Shown here: positions 35,654-48,366 of the stretch, piece by piece
Numbering within the stretch: the stretch's first letter is position 1
Layout of the letters: the number at the start of each line of letters is the position of its first letter
Origin: Bigelowiella natans CCMP2755
Taxonomy: Eukaryota > Cercozoa > Chlorarachniophyceae
Length of the DNA stretch: 50,000 nucleotides
Direction: 5' to 3'
Assembly (NCBI GenBank): GCA_000320545.1
Contig: ADNK01003253.1
Coordinates: 1-50,000, forward strand
Translations under genes and position numbers: made by a program
Notes under the pieces: generated by a model
Database searches by the model: none
Told to the model about the DNA's origin: nothing
The model's input: only the letters and a program-made list of their open reading frames with translations

Positions 35654-38174
35654 TGGTAATTGGAAATAAAACTCTTCTATGGCAGAAAGGATCTAATGTA
35701 ACAGAATGGTTAGAGGTTGATAAAGTTCCAGTATTCAAAGAAGCTTTAGAGGTGATTAAGAGTGGGGGAAAAGCTGTTGGTCAAGATCTCACAGCATCAG
35801 AGATTGATCACCTATATCGATGGGTTCATTATAAACAGGGATCATTACAAGTGGTACATGGTGGTCTGAATACCCAAAATAATACTATTCGTATGCTCAG
35901 TTTTCGACTTTTATATCTCATCTTTCGTTCACACCTGAGAGTTGAAGGAAAAGAGGGAGAAGATCCTTATCAATTCGAAAATGAAGAAAATACGACTGCC
36001 ATAGATTCTCCCAGCCTCGGAATTTCACTTACAGAATTCGTCTCAAATGCTCGAGTAGAATTGACAGTGTCGTTGCCACCTAAGCAGGTATCCCTTGTAC
36101 AATAGATTGATGGTAGAGATTTAATTGGCATTATAAGTTTTTATTTTCATTAAATCTGGGGTGAAGAATTTTTATTTTGATTGATAGGTAATGGACGATC
36201 ATTTTAGTCTGATGGCAATGATGACAAATCCTTTCCACATATATTCTAGTGATTTTGAGACCAAATCAGCTTTATATCCTGGTCGTGACATACTGAACCC
36301 CTCAATATGGCAACTGCTTTTCGAGAACCTTTACGGATCCAACATCTTTCCTCGAACGAAGTGTTTGGAGGATATGTATTATCGAGTGGCTACGTCCCAA
36401 AACTCTGCAATGTCTCTTATAAGTATACCCAGATGGCAGGCTCTTATCCTTCCTATAGCCCTTGATCTTCCCAAAACTGTAGAAAATGAAAGCATCAAAA
36501 AACTAACAAAGTACGTTATTGGCGTACAGACACAACTTTTGTGGACTACACTTGAGACGAAAGCTATCGCAGACTTTGCGCGCGAGTTGAGACTTGCAAC
36601 GTCTCTAATTTTGGCAGTCTGTTCGGAACTAAGTGGTAATGTAAGAGCAAATTAGCAAATAGCTTGGTAGAACATTATCTTAGGGAAATGGTCCTCTCCT
36701 TTAGATATTTCCAAATTTGAAATAGTAGTACAACTGAATGTTAGTACGATTTGTGCATATGGCATCAATGAATCATTTTTCTTTAATATTGAAAGGAAAC
36801 CTATTGCAATCCATGTTAAGTTCCGTTGGATCACGATTCCAGTCTGGGTGTCAACAGTGGATCAAAATGTCAACAGGTGAACAGATGAGAAGGTACCATT
36901 GCTTCCAGCATTACCTCAGACTTATCCTCTCTCTGAGTCTCAACGCAAGTTCGAGGAGGTAAATAAAATTCGACGATTAGGTATATTATCGTGATAGTGA
37001 AGAAAATTTGGGTTTATCTTCATCAGTTTACTTATTAGTTGATCATTTACGTAGATTCGGTGCACTGGATCCTTTTCGAACAAGTCGCATCTTACCAAAG
37101 GAAATGAGAGAGCATCGGAAACGGAGTAAGAACAAACAGATGACAGCTACAGTTAATGAAAATAAATTGGCAAAAAATATTCAAGATTTCAAATTAAATA
37201 GTAACCATATCAACAACAATGCTGGACCGTTTTGTCGTACAAAGCAAAGTTCGCAAGGATCAACTAATCTGAGCATAGGTCCTAGCGGAAGCAACAACTC
37301 CAACATACGTTCATCCTCACGTGGAGAGAGATTGTCTTCAACGGCAACTTCGAATACACCAAATACACCTCGGAGCCGAATCCAGCAAAACAAAGACATG
37401 AGAATCATAAATGATCAGGAGATTCTGTACCTACTCAAAGTTCTGTTGTTTGCCCTTCCTCACGGTTATGGAAATGAAGGCACCCAAAATTCGCCAGAAG
37501 AGGATCCTAGGAGAAAGCTTATGGACAGTGTATATCGTAGTAAACGTACACGGCAAAATGTGGCTGGAGACACATATAGCGATCATCACAAATTGAAAGG
37601 TCGCTCCGAATTCGCAATGAAACCAAAAGACATCCTTGCCGTACATAGCGAACGAATGCAGCAACTGGCAGAGAGTTTGGACATTTTCGGAGATGACAAT
37701 CACATTAGTAATGGCATTAGAGGAACAAAGGACCTAATCAAATTGGAATCCTATGGCAAAGCCTGGTGTTCCATTTTGCCTGGTCTCCTGCAAATTATGA
37801 ACAAAATTGCAACAGTTTTGAGTCATTTAAAAGAACAAGACGAGAAAATTGCAGCAACTGCAAATCAAGGACAGGTGTTAAAACTCGATTATAAATGCAA
37901 AAGAGCCCGAAAAGATCTCTGCGGACAAATATGCTTCATTTACGACACAATAGGGTTTTTACAAATTGTCCAGAAGGTACATCAGTCCATAGAGCCATCG
38001 CACGTGGAGCAAATCGTCATGAAATACGTTGCTACATCGGACACTTTGAAAAGAAGGAAAATATTCACTGGTTGGGAGAAGGAAAAGTTAAATTGTGATG
38101 CCAAACGTTTGAAGAAAATGGAAGAAAGATTAGCAAAAAAGATCAAGGGTGGTGCAGCGAAGCTTCTCTTCTAG
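33663..38174 (+). CDS. PH and RGS domain protein with neurobeachin-like helical region
   Basis: A likely G-protein signalling regulator recruited to membranes. Exons: 33663-34826, 35203-36087, 36188-36635, 36885 to 36958 (or 36948), then 36981 (or 36998) to 38174; about 1,250 residues. Near the N-terminus a PH domain runs from GTLWKKGQRLGWSKRYMRV to the invariant Trp of CEIWVDTIDAI. A basic, Ser-rich linker follows. An RGS domain is split by intron 1: LDAMLNNRKSVKYQFELYLN before it, then LNLFQILIGYRKKY, FDKTSLEAISKRLED and EYIQSSFYKRIVG after it. A Gln12 run (CAG repeats near 35620) precedes a helical region with LSFRLLYLIFRSH and RTKCLEDMYYRVATSQNSA, resembling the armadillo-like segment of BEACH proteins. 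No BEACH or WD40 domain follows. The tail is basic and helical, ending KGGAAKLLF. An in-frame GTG lies further upstream; I chose the first ATG. Confidence 0.85.
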
Positions 38175-38389
38175 CCAAATAGAAACACGATGACTAATTT
38201 GATGTTCAAAAAGAAGTGAATCATCGCCATGCATCCATCCATGGGATATTCCTGGCGTGCTAGGCACCATGTATTTTAGCATGGCCTTATCCATCAAGGT
38301 CACATCAATCCAATGATTTGACAAACATTTGTCAAGTGAAAGTAACACACGAGACCAACTGCATCTTCTCCCATTTGCGATCCACAATC
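38175..38389. other. PH-RGS gene 3' flank
   Basis: A short AT-richer stretch between the stop codon at 38172-38174 and the start of the CATG-rich island. It is probably 3' UTR; no separate gene is seen. Confidence 0.45.
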
Positions 38390-40489
38390 ATCTAGTTTTA
38401 CTTAGTCTACGTGTGAGTTGTGTTTACATGTGAAGGCTCACAGCTAGACAGGTGCTCAAGGAGTAGTTCCATCTTCTTCTTGCTGATGTTTGAGCATGGC
38501 AGTCACAACTCATGCACATTGCGTCGTTGTCATCCAAGCTTCATCATTGCTAGCCATGTGTGATCATTGCACGTTGAACTAGTGAAGTGCGTGCACATTG
38601 CATGCGTGGTGGCACATGGAAGAAGGCCGGCAATCCTTGTGGCGAATTGTTGCTTGCTAGCTTGTGTCTGTCACACTCACATCTAGACATGCCAGCATTG
38701 TTGGAGAACGCACTACGTGAATGAGCATGTTCACAGCATGCTGGTGGCGTGTTGCAAGCTCTGGAGCTAGCCTCGGTTGTTTCCACAAGCCGGCATGTCT
38801 CGATGCATTGTCTGCATCTTTCGTGATGCATGCTGGCATGTGCTGCATCTGTTGACGTTTCATTCCACACTCAATGCACGCACGGCGGCAAATCAGGACG
38901 TCCAAACGCAGCGTGTTGATCAGTTGCATCGTGAACGTGCATTTGTGCAAACAATCTGGACATCTGAACATGATCGCTTCCAGCGTGCAACACAACACGT
39001 GCGCGATGGGCAGGTTGTTTGGTTCGGCTGCTGCGCCAGTGCGCGTCGCTTGAGCGACGACACCACACTTCCTCACGTGTCATCTTCCAAGCTCTGGAAC
39101 TAGCAAGTGGGCAAGCACAACGAACGTTGACAATGGACAAGGCCAGAAGGTCCACAAAACGATGGCAGCACGCCTTTGTGCTCAAGGGCAAAACAAGTGT
39201 GGACACGAGGAACCTGCTAGCTGTGTGTGGGCGTGCATGTCGTGTGTGATCATCATCACTTGCATGTCACACACACGTCTAGGTCGATGTGCAGACAATG
39301 TGTTCCGTGGATGCACTCTCACATCACCAGTGAGCGTGTGCAAAACGCAACAGTTTGAACAGCGCGTCTCACTGTCACCTCATTGCCAACAACAAAATCA
39401 TTGCTGCCGGACGACACACGCTGGCATGACAGGTGCGGCGTTGCACGTGATCGATCCCAGTCGCAAATTGATCCCGCCAGGCAGCACATCCATCCAGCCG
39501 CCGGTCCAATTGTGCACACGCTGCGCGAAGCCAAGTGTGCATCGCCACGCACTGGCGCAGTTGCGATGACCAGCGCCACAAGTTGTGCAGCGTCACATGA
39601 ATTGGGTTCACGTTCTCACGCGATGCGCCACGAACGGTGTGATGTGGGATTTGCGCACGTTGGCACGTGCGAACACGCGACCGGCCGGGTTGCCAGTTGC
39701 CAGTCGGTGGTTGGGGGTGCCAAATGGCCACCACCACGCAGGCTGGGTGGTTCGCTGATTCAAAAAACAATTTCGTGCTTGAATGCGTGACGATGCGATC
39801 AATCAATGAATCACTGGTTGGCGATGCCAGGACTGGACGATGCGCACAATGAGAAGCCGCCATGCACGCAATGGCACACGTGCGCGCGCTGGCGCGACAT
39901 TGCAGGTTGGACAGCTGACGAGCACGAGGACTGTGTGTGACCTTGATCGAGATCGCCAAACAATCGTTTCTTGCCAAAAGTTGAAGAGCAAGCTAGCAAG
40001 GAGGGAAAGAAAGAAAGGGAAAGGTGGAAGGAGGAGGAGGGTGTCGAGGTGGAGAAGGAGAGCGTGCTGGCGCGCTGTCGCGCTCACGAGTGAAACCAGG
40101 AAGGCCAGAAGGGGTCACGAACACGAAGCGAAGCCGATCGTGCAGTGTTCACACTGGCACCACTGTGCAGGCTGCGAGGTGTGTGCACGTGACGAATCAG
40201 ACGGCGTGCAAACTCGGCGTTCGCGCTGCGTGCAACAGCAAGCAAACCGCACCACTGCACCCCTTCGTCCTTTCATTGCCTCTGCCCTCCACGCATTGTT
40301 GTGAAGGCTGCCTCCACTCACAAGTCAGTGTCACACCTGCTCGTGTCCGAGTGCAAAATCACACGGTGACCGTCCCCCAGCCAGCAGGCTGGCTGGGGCA
40401 GAAGAACAACGAACAACGAACAACGACGATGAACTGCGTTGACAGAGCCTGCTGGCCTGGCCTGGTTGAAAAAGGAACATTGAACTTTG

Positions 40490-42180
40490 AACACTGAAAC
40501 GAGCATTGGTGAAAAATGACGTGCGCAGGAACCGCATTGAACGTTGGGCCGAACACTGAGCGTTGAACACAACACTGAAAGAAGCATTGATGCAAACCAC
40601 GTGAGCAAGAACCACATGGGAGACGTGCGCATGGGAGGCCATGCACTTGCACGAACTTGCGAAGCTGCGCCCACAAACAAAAATCACAGAACAATGAACA
40701 ATGAACAAAGCACTGATGCAAAACCACGTGAGCAAGAACCACGTGAGAGACGTGCACGACCACGTGGGAGACACGCACGACTGCGTGGCAGCGCCTCAAC
40801 AAAAACCATTGCGAGGACTCATCAGCACCCTGTTGGTGTTGGGAAAAACTCAGCCAGCAAGTGTCTCATGACTGAGGAAGCCAAGGACAATTGGGGCCAG
40901 GCGGACTGTCCATTGATTGGAGGTGCAGCTTGTGGAGTGTGTCAAAACTTTGGCTGACGTGAACAATGAACAATGAACAATGAACAAAGCGTTGATCAAA
41001 AACCACGTGCGCCAGAACCACATGGGAGACAGGCATTTGCACGCAGCAGAGCCTCAACAACACTCGTTGCAAGGACTTGTCAGCACCCTGTTGGTGAAGA
41101 GACACAAAAAATCAGCTGCAACCCATCAGAGGCACACTCCAAGGCTGCGTGAAGGGATGAGAACACCATGGCCACTCATCTGAAATGCCGGAGACGGAAC
41201 AAGGGATGAAATTGGCATGGATGCCGATTGATGGTGCCGTTGCAATGTGAATTGATTGGAACTGAAGCTGGCATCTTGGATGCCGAACAGCAGCAAAATT
41301 GTCAAGCAGGACAATGGTTCGACGGAGAGCCCTGTCGATTTCTTTGTCAGTCGAAGGAACACCAGATGTGGCCCCCAGAGCAAGGCAGAACTTGTCATGA
41401 GAAGACATGGCTGAGAAAGCACGCAACGTGACAACATCATCATTGGCATCAGGTTGATGACGAGACACCAGGTGACGAATCCTGGTCCAAAAACGGTCTC
41501 TGATGTCGCACGTTCCTTGACAGGAGAACAAAAGGTGTTTCAGGGACACGTCTTCGTGAGGTTCGCACAAGGAGCACTAGCCCTCATGCTGCTCCAGTGC
41601 GAAGAATCTGGCAGTGTTCTGACGCCACCACAAGGCTCCACAACGAGCTTGGAATTTGAGGGACACACCACGGGCATCGTGCCATTCATCGAGGCACTTG
41701 GAGCAATGAAGATGGGCCTGTTTGCCCACTTCCCCATGGCTCCAAGATTGCGACTTGGAAATCGGCTCCCATGAGCGAACTTCCAAAAGACACCGACATG
41801 GCTCAACTCGATCAAACCTGTGGGGATCAAGTCCACAGTGGAAGCCAGAAGCACTGAGACGGATGAGGCACACTGAAACGACGCACAGCAGCAACGTCAT
41901 CGAGCTGAACAATGATTCGACGGAAGGCCCTGTCAACTTCTTTGTCAGTCGCAGGAGCACCAGACCTGGCCCCAGAGCAAGACAATGAACAATGATGATG
42001 AACCACACTTCCAAAACGTCACAAGACGTTTGCAGTGTGCGAATGAATGAATGAATGAACGAAGCATTGATCAAACTTGCATGCGCGAGAACCACATGGG
42101 AGACAAGCGCATGCATGCAACAGAGCCTCAACATCATGCAGTCGTTGCAAGGACTTGTCAGCACCCTGTTGGTGATGTGT
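40490..42180. repeat. Dispersed cassette family within island C
   Basis: A degenerate unit starts with GAACAATGAACAA-like runs and continues CATTGATSMAAA, ACCACRTGNGAGAC and GAGCCTCAACA, then ends at CAGCACCCTGTTGGTG. Full or nearly full copies lie at about 40690-40838, 40965-41096 and 42040-42174; shorter, more diverged pieces are at about 40490-40545 and 40560-40640. Copies two and three share TTGCAAGGACTTGTCAGCAC exactly. Confidence 0.85.
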
Positions 42181-42236
42181 TGCACAACTAGCTGGTGACC
42201 CACGTCCAGGGAAGCCAAAAGACACAGAAAGAGCAC
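41112..42236 (-). pseudogene. Decayed reverse-transcriptase C-terminus, two tandem fragments
   Basis: On the minus strand one frame reads RQNTARFFALEQHEG, hits a TAG, and resumes CSLCEPHEDVSLKHLLFSC. The Cys-x2-Cys/His-x4-Cys arrangement, followed by DIRDRFWTRIRHLV, is the typical zf-RVT tail of non-LTR retroelement polyproteins. The downstream frame continues to 41112. A second copy of the following segment, recognisable by TTTGTCAGTCG and CCCCAGAGCAAG, lies upstream at about 41925-41985 against 41328-41386. So two 5'-truncated fragments lie in the same orientation. Internal stops and the absence of the catalytic domain make this inactive. Confidence 0.55.
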
Positions 42237-42250
42237 AGTGTTGTTGTTTG

Positions 42251-43313
42251 TTGCCTTGCTTCTGAGAGCACTTGGTGATTCATTAGTTTGCTAGTCTAGC
42301 TGTGTTTTTTTCCATTGTCGCTTGAGGAAAATGGGCTGATGATGATGTTGTTGATGATGACAATTTGGAGAAAAATAAGACTCATCATCGTCGTACCTAC
42401 CAGTGTTGCCTAATCACCATCATAGAACATTGGCAATCAATCATCATCGGCATTCTGCACGCACAAGGTTAGTAAGGACAAGGAGAAGGAGAAGGAGGAG
42501 GAGAATGACAGTGACCATTGTGTGTGTGTGTGTGTGTGTGTGTCACATTGGCGGAAATTGTTATTATGCCTGCTGCCTTGATCTTCCTCATGACGCAATA
42601 TGCATCTTCTGCGAATGCTGCCTTAGTGCTATAGAAACCAGCACTGAGAGACGTCGTCGTCGTTAAAATGGTGATGATGATGATGATGCACATGTCATGA
42701 TGATAGGAGGAAACGTGTTGGCTTAGTCACTATCGGAATTGAGTCTCAGACAATTTCTCTGATAGACAGACGACTTTTGCAACCATCATTCTGTTTCATT
42801 GCAAATGTTCAAAGACTAATTACTATGAACATCGTGATTCTATTTGCAAACTTTATACACTGCTACAGTGCGAAGATAATGGACAATCTCAAAGGCGTCT
42901 TCTGAACAACATTTTTATGGCTCATGTACGCACCGAATCAATACATCTATGCTATGACGAGAGACCGTGTCGATCATACACATATTTCATATATTATACG
43001 CTCACACCAGATGATTGTGAAAATGGTGTTGTTATTACGATGAAAATGATGGAGTCAAACGAATGAAAGAGGGAGAGAGAGGGGGGGTGGCGGGAGCGGG
43101 GGAAGGAAGACCATGTTTCTACAAGATCATTTAAATATCTTATCTTTCTTTTTGATTGACTTGGCTGTGCCATCATCATCATTTTGAGGAAGTTATCTTT
43201 TACTACTGGTTATTTCTATATCAGCGAAGAAGTAGAAGACCCCTCGAAACGGCTTGACATTTTGTTAGGAACAAGTGCAATAAGTAGTCTACTGTTCGTG
43301 ATCTGAAGAGGAG
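42251..43313. promoter_or_regulatory. Upstream region of the Integrator subunit 6 gene
   Basis: About 1 kb of spacer with a (GT)n run at about 42519-42542, (GAT)n near 42668-42690 and a GA/GGG-rich tract near 43070-43105. It must contain the promoter of the gene starting at 43314. I found no core motif. A short open frame at 42541-42660 is unsupported. Confidence 0.4.
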
Positions 43314-44132
43314 ATGATATTCCTATTTGTTGTTGATACTGGTTGTTCAATGAACCAGCTAACCGCTAGAGGTAGGTACTAGTAGACATTAAACTAGGTA
43401 GCTTGCATTGTAGTGGTAGTAGCAGTAGTTGTGGATGATGAGAGAGATTAGAAGTTGAGTAGGATCATATTGAAGCATGCATGATACTTCCCCTATAAAT
43501 TCGTAATAATATCTCGAAGCATGCATGATACTTCCCCTATAAATTCGTAATAATATCTCGAAGCATGCATGATACTTCACTTATAAATTCGTAATAATAT
43601 CTCGATACATCTATGTATAGTCCATCTGTTGTTCGCACACACGCATAACCAAATAAATCTATGAATTAGAAAGTGAGTAGCAGTAGTGTAATCCTTAGTA
43701 ATATACATACAAGCTGTTGTAGTAGTAGTAGTAGCAGTAGTAGTAGTATGGATTGTTTTTTAGCTTCACTACGAGATGTAGTAGTAGTAATCAATGTTAA
43801 GTATATACACATAATACATTTATCTATCGAATTCACGGTAACATAATTAGGGATAAGTTTGCTTGATTGTGCAAAGAGCGCCATCGAGCAGTTCGTGAAA
43901 GCACGTCTCCACGACCCAGCTTCTCGGAACGATAAGTAGGATGTTCTGATGATAATGATGATGATGACTATATATCTAATCCAGGCCACATATTCACAAA
44001 GCACTTTCTGTGTTTGTGTATGTATGTTTATTTATCTAGAGATGCAAATTTGAAAATGAGTAGTGATGATCAATCAATCATTACTCGTTTCTGTTTTAGT
44101 GCAGTGGTGTCTGTCTTCTCACATTCTTACTG

Positions 44133-44165
<33 letters not shown>

Positions 44166-45009
44166 TATTTTAATGTATGTATTATTATTTATTATCATCT
44201 GTGTGCAAGTGTGCTCATTTACCTGCCATTCCTTTCATTTTACTACATCGTTGGTCTCCTCATCAAACTCCGCTCTCATTTTTTTTCCAATATAAACAAC
44301 AAAAACAACAACCCTAAACCTCCATAGCAGCCATCTCGTATTATCATTATTATTTATTGTTAATATTCGTATAATATATCATCATTGTCATTGTATTGAG
44401 CATTATTCTTTGTAATTAGTGATGCCGTATATCATCAGGTATTTGCTTGTTACGAGGAAGAACGTTGTGGTTGGATGGTCAGATACTACGAAGGTACTAA
44501 CTAGTACTTGTAGTATTAGTAATAGTACCAATTATAGAGCGTAGGAGTAGATATGTAGTAGCAGTAGTAGCAGTAGTAGCAGTAGTAGTACGTGCACGTA
44601 CAAGATAGAATTGAAGAAGTTATCAAGTGGTACAATCATTGTCAGGAGTGCTTACACAACAAATATCTTACAATATGACAACCAAAATTATGATGATGAT
44701 GATGAAGATAGTGAGTGTGGATAGAATGCGAATAAATAGATGGTGTGGCAACTGCAGCAGTAAACATCTGGTACTCTCTCTTGAGAGTACGTACTACATA
44801 CGTCTGGACAGACGAGCAGAGATGACCAGCAGATAGATATCAATCGATCAATAGATAATCAAAAGAGGGGAGGGGAGGAGGGGGGGGGGGGGGGGGGAAA
44901 GCAGCAGCTGAGTACTGCTGCTGCGAACAACTGTACGGCAATATATGATGGGATGAAGAGTAGAAACACGTATTAGCTTAGATGGTGAATATTACATACC
45001 GTAATCATG

Positions 45010-45048
<39 letters not shown>

Positions 45049-45164
45049 CATTAGGATTTCCATGAGCGTGTGAAATATCTGGAAGCTGATGATATATCAG
45101 ATATACCGTTAGCATTGTTGAATGCATTTAGTCTTCTTAATAAGTACCGAATGGCAGGTTGGTA

Positions 45165-45199
<35 letters not shown>

Positions 45200-45592
45200 G
45201 CTCAATAGAAATAGTACTACTACTAGTAACGGTTGCAGTGAAGCTGTTGGTGATAGTATTATTATTATTATTATTATTATTATTGTTAGTAGTAGTAGTA
45301 GTAGTAGAGTATCAAATATACTACTTGATTGACAATCATCATTTGAATGCCTACTTTTATTCTATGGGTGTTATCATCTTTGCCCTCCTCTTCCTCTCTC
45401 TCCTAACATTATTTTACTACTAATAATAATAATCATCATCATCCTCAGAAATTGATACCTTACTACTACTAATTATCATCATCATCCTCAGGAATTGATA
45501 CCTTTGGTAGCGGCCGTCATCCATGGTACATATTAATAGCTTTAAACCTGATGGTGATGATGATGAAGATGATAATTCATTATTGTAAATAG

Positions 45593-45623
<31 letters not shown>

Positions 45624-46812
45624 CAGCAGTAGTGGTAATGGTAATGATAGCGGTGGTGTTGTTTTATTTGTAAAGTAGTGTTACTGTGTACAATTAAGTA
45701 GTACAGTACGTTGTAACTGAGATGATGAAATTAGCAGTAGCAGTTGTAGTAGTCAAGGGAAATACAACATTATTGCAGTATTATGGAATCACCATCTTCA
45801 CGCAGTTGTTGATAATATTAATATATATTGATAATATGAACAAGAGTGATGCAAACAATACCACAGTTTACATTTATTATATCATTATCTTTTATCTTTA
45901 ATGAAGCATAATTATTATCGGTTATTACTGCTAATACTACTATATGTTGTTAGGTACATAGAGCCAAGTGCCGTCATTGTCTTAACGGATGGATATATCG
46001 ATGCAAGAAGTATTGCCTACCAATGCAGCACCCATACAGCAGCAGTACCATCTTCTGCTATCAAAGGATACACGATGACGACTACGAGAAGTGGTGACAA
46101 CGACGATGTAAAGGATTTCAACTCAAAGAATTCAAACAATAAAAACGCAACAACAACAACAACTACTACTACTACTACTACTACTACCGCTGCTACTACA
46201 CCAAAAACCATTGAAATGAATGGTATCGTGGACGAATTTGGTCGTACGACTACAACTTCTTCAAGCTTAATAAGAAATGGTCTCCATCATCATCGTAGCA
46301 CACAACAAATAATAGTATCTTTTGAATCACTACTATGCTTATCACCAAATGACTACTTAGCAAGAGTAGCAGCAGCAGCAGTAGCAGCAGAAACATCATT
46401 TGAGGAGGAGGAGGAGGAGGAGGAGGAGGAGGAGGAGGGCAACGATGATCACGACATTGATAACGATGATCAACACAACAAACAACTTCATAGTTTATAC
46501 AAAAGCGATAAGAATTTACTTGCCGATCATCGTCGTAGTAGAAGATATAATAAACACGAAGGTATTATTAATGGGAGGAGGCTGCTGATTGATGATGAGG
46601 AAGAAGAAAATAATGGCACTCTTAGTAGTAGTAGTAATATTATTAGTAGTAGTAGTAGTAGTAGAAAACATGTATTGTTCACGGCTGAAAATCGATGGGA
46701 TCAAAGGATTTATACTCTTTTGTTAAGATTTCCAGGTTGGTTGTGTTGTTTCTACTACTCCTCGATGATGTTGTGGATTCTTGGAATATATTGAGGATGA
46801 CTATGATGATAT

Positions 46813-46848
<36 letters not shown>

Positions 46849-47436
46849 GCGCTATGAATGTATATTGTACATATGTTACTTTTAATTAGCCAACACCAAG
46901 ACGTGACTTGGTTTCTCCTAATTCCTTTTCATCATCATCATCATCATTATCATTGCCATCATTGGATTTAGTGCATCATAATTTTTAATACTAATTATTA
47001 ATATTTCCGTTAGGAGTAAAGAATCGTCTGAGAGGAGAAGTCCATCATCATAGTAGTTATTTTTTATCATCATCCTCTAGAGCACTACACTCAGCCGCAA
47101 CAGCATCATAATGATAATAATGATAATAATAATAATAATAATAATAATAACAGAAACTATTTCCTCTTCTTCAATGTCATTATTTATCATCCTCATCAAG
47201 GCAATGAGCAAATGTTGGAAGATGCTGCAAAGCTTCTTAAAGACGCCGCACGAGCGACAGGGGGTTGTTAGTAGTAGTAGTAGTAGTTTAATCACCAAAT
47301 AATAATTGAATTCATTGATACTACATTACCTTCCTCCTCCTCCTCTTCTTCTTCTTCATCTTCTTCTTCTTCTTCTTCTGTATTTTCCCTATTTATCATT
47401 CATAGCAGGATCATTACATCCACAGAGCATCATCAA

Positions 47437-47468
<32 letters not shown>

Positions 47469-48163
47469 CACACATACACACACACCACAAACAAAGAAGG
47501 CATAGAGGCAGAAGAAGAGTGAAACGACAACAAACAAGTAGACCAGGACAGCATCATCTCCACCTTTACTACTGAAGACAAAATTATTATAGCGCTATGC
47601 AGCAATAATAAATCAAATAATAATAGGAAGTCACTTTGCCCCTCGGTCGTTAAAGAAACTACTGCAGGTGCTAGTAGTAGTACTAGTACTAGTAGTAATA
47701 GTACTATTAGTAGTAAATCCCCATGATCACTATAGTCACCATCGTCGTCATAATCATGCTGCTGCTACTACCTGCTACTACTTCTAATCTACTACTACTA
47801 CCTCTATTTTAGACAATGGACAGCTCTATCTCAAAACTGAATCAAGGAATGTTGTGCAGATTTGAATGTAAGATAAATGATAATATGCATCAATATAACA
47901 ATGATGATGATGATGATGATGATAATGAAGGGTGGTGTACTGCATAGGGAGTGCTAACGATGATGATCTGTAAACACTCCTTTAATTAACCATCCCAACA
48001 TCATTCTCTCTTATAGACGTACATACTACGACAATGCTCCCCCTCCTCATACTCAGGCTATGGAAACAAATCGATATCCCATCTGACTTTCATCCACGTG
48101 CACACAAGACAAGTAGTGCTACTACTCTATTTAGAACAAGAAGAAGAGGAGGAATGTGTGTGT

Positions 48164-48207
<44 letters not shown>

Positions 48208-48331
48208 GTATGGGATTATAAGGATGATGATGCCATTTGAGCAATGTACATGATTCTTTAGCTAGAAGAAAAAGAAGAAGTGGTGATAGTAGAAATGATT
48301 GAGTCATCGTCGTTATCAGTAGTAGCAGTCT

Positions 48332-48366
<35 letters not shown>

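Larger units (their letters stand above)
38390..42250. mobile_element. CATG-rich island C, degenerate retroelement block with duplicated cassettes
   Basis: A 3.9-kb block with the same composition as islands A and B: GC-richer, CATG/TGCA/GCGC-dense and nearly free of simple repeats. Its right half carries minus-strand remnants of a reverse-transcriptase tail (41112-42236) and several copies of a short cassette (GAACAATGAACAA, GCATTGATC, ACCACATGGGAGAC, then GTCAGCACCCTGTTGGTG). The left half (38390-40400) has long overlapping open frames with Cys/His-rich translations but no recognisable domain; I treat these as composition effects. It lies downstream of the PH-RGS gene and upstream of the Integrator gene. 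Boundaries are compositional. Confidence 0.5.

Noticed and set aside
38550-40800. Many 100-200 codon open frames on both strands in island C as genes
   Set aside because: They overlap in several frames, are Cys/His-rich from CATG/TGCA words, have no splice context and match no family. Low stop-codon density explains them.
43666-44004. 112-residue minus-strand protein
   Set aside because: It is antisense to the Integrator exon 43851-43935, whose plus-strand frame and phases fit the family.
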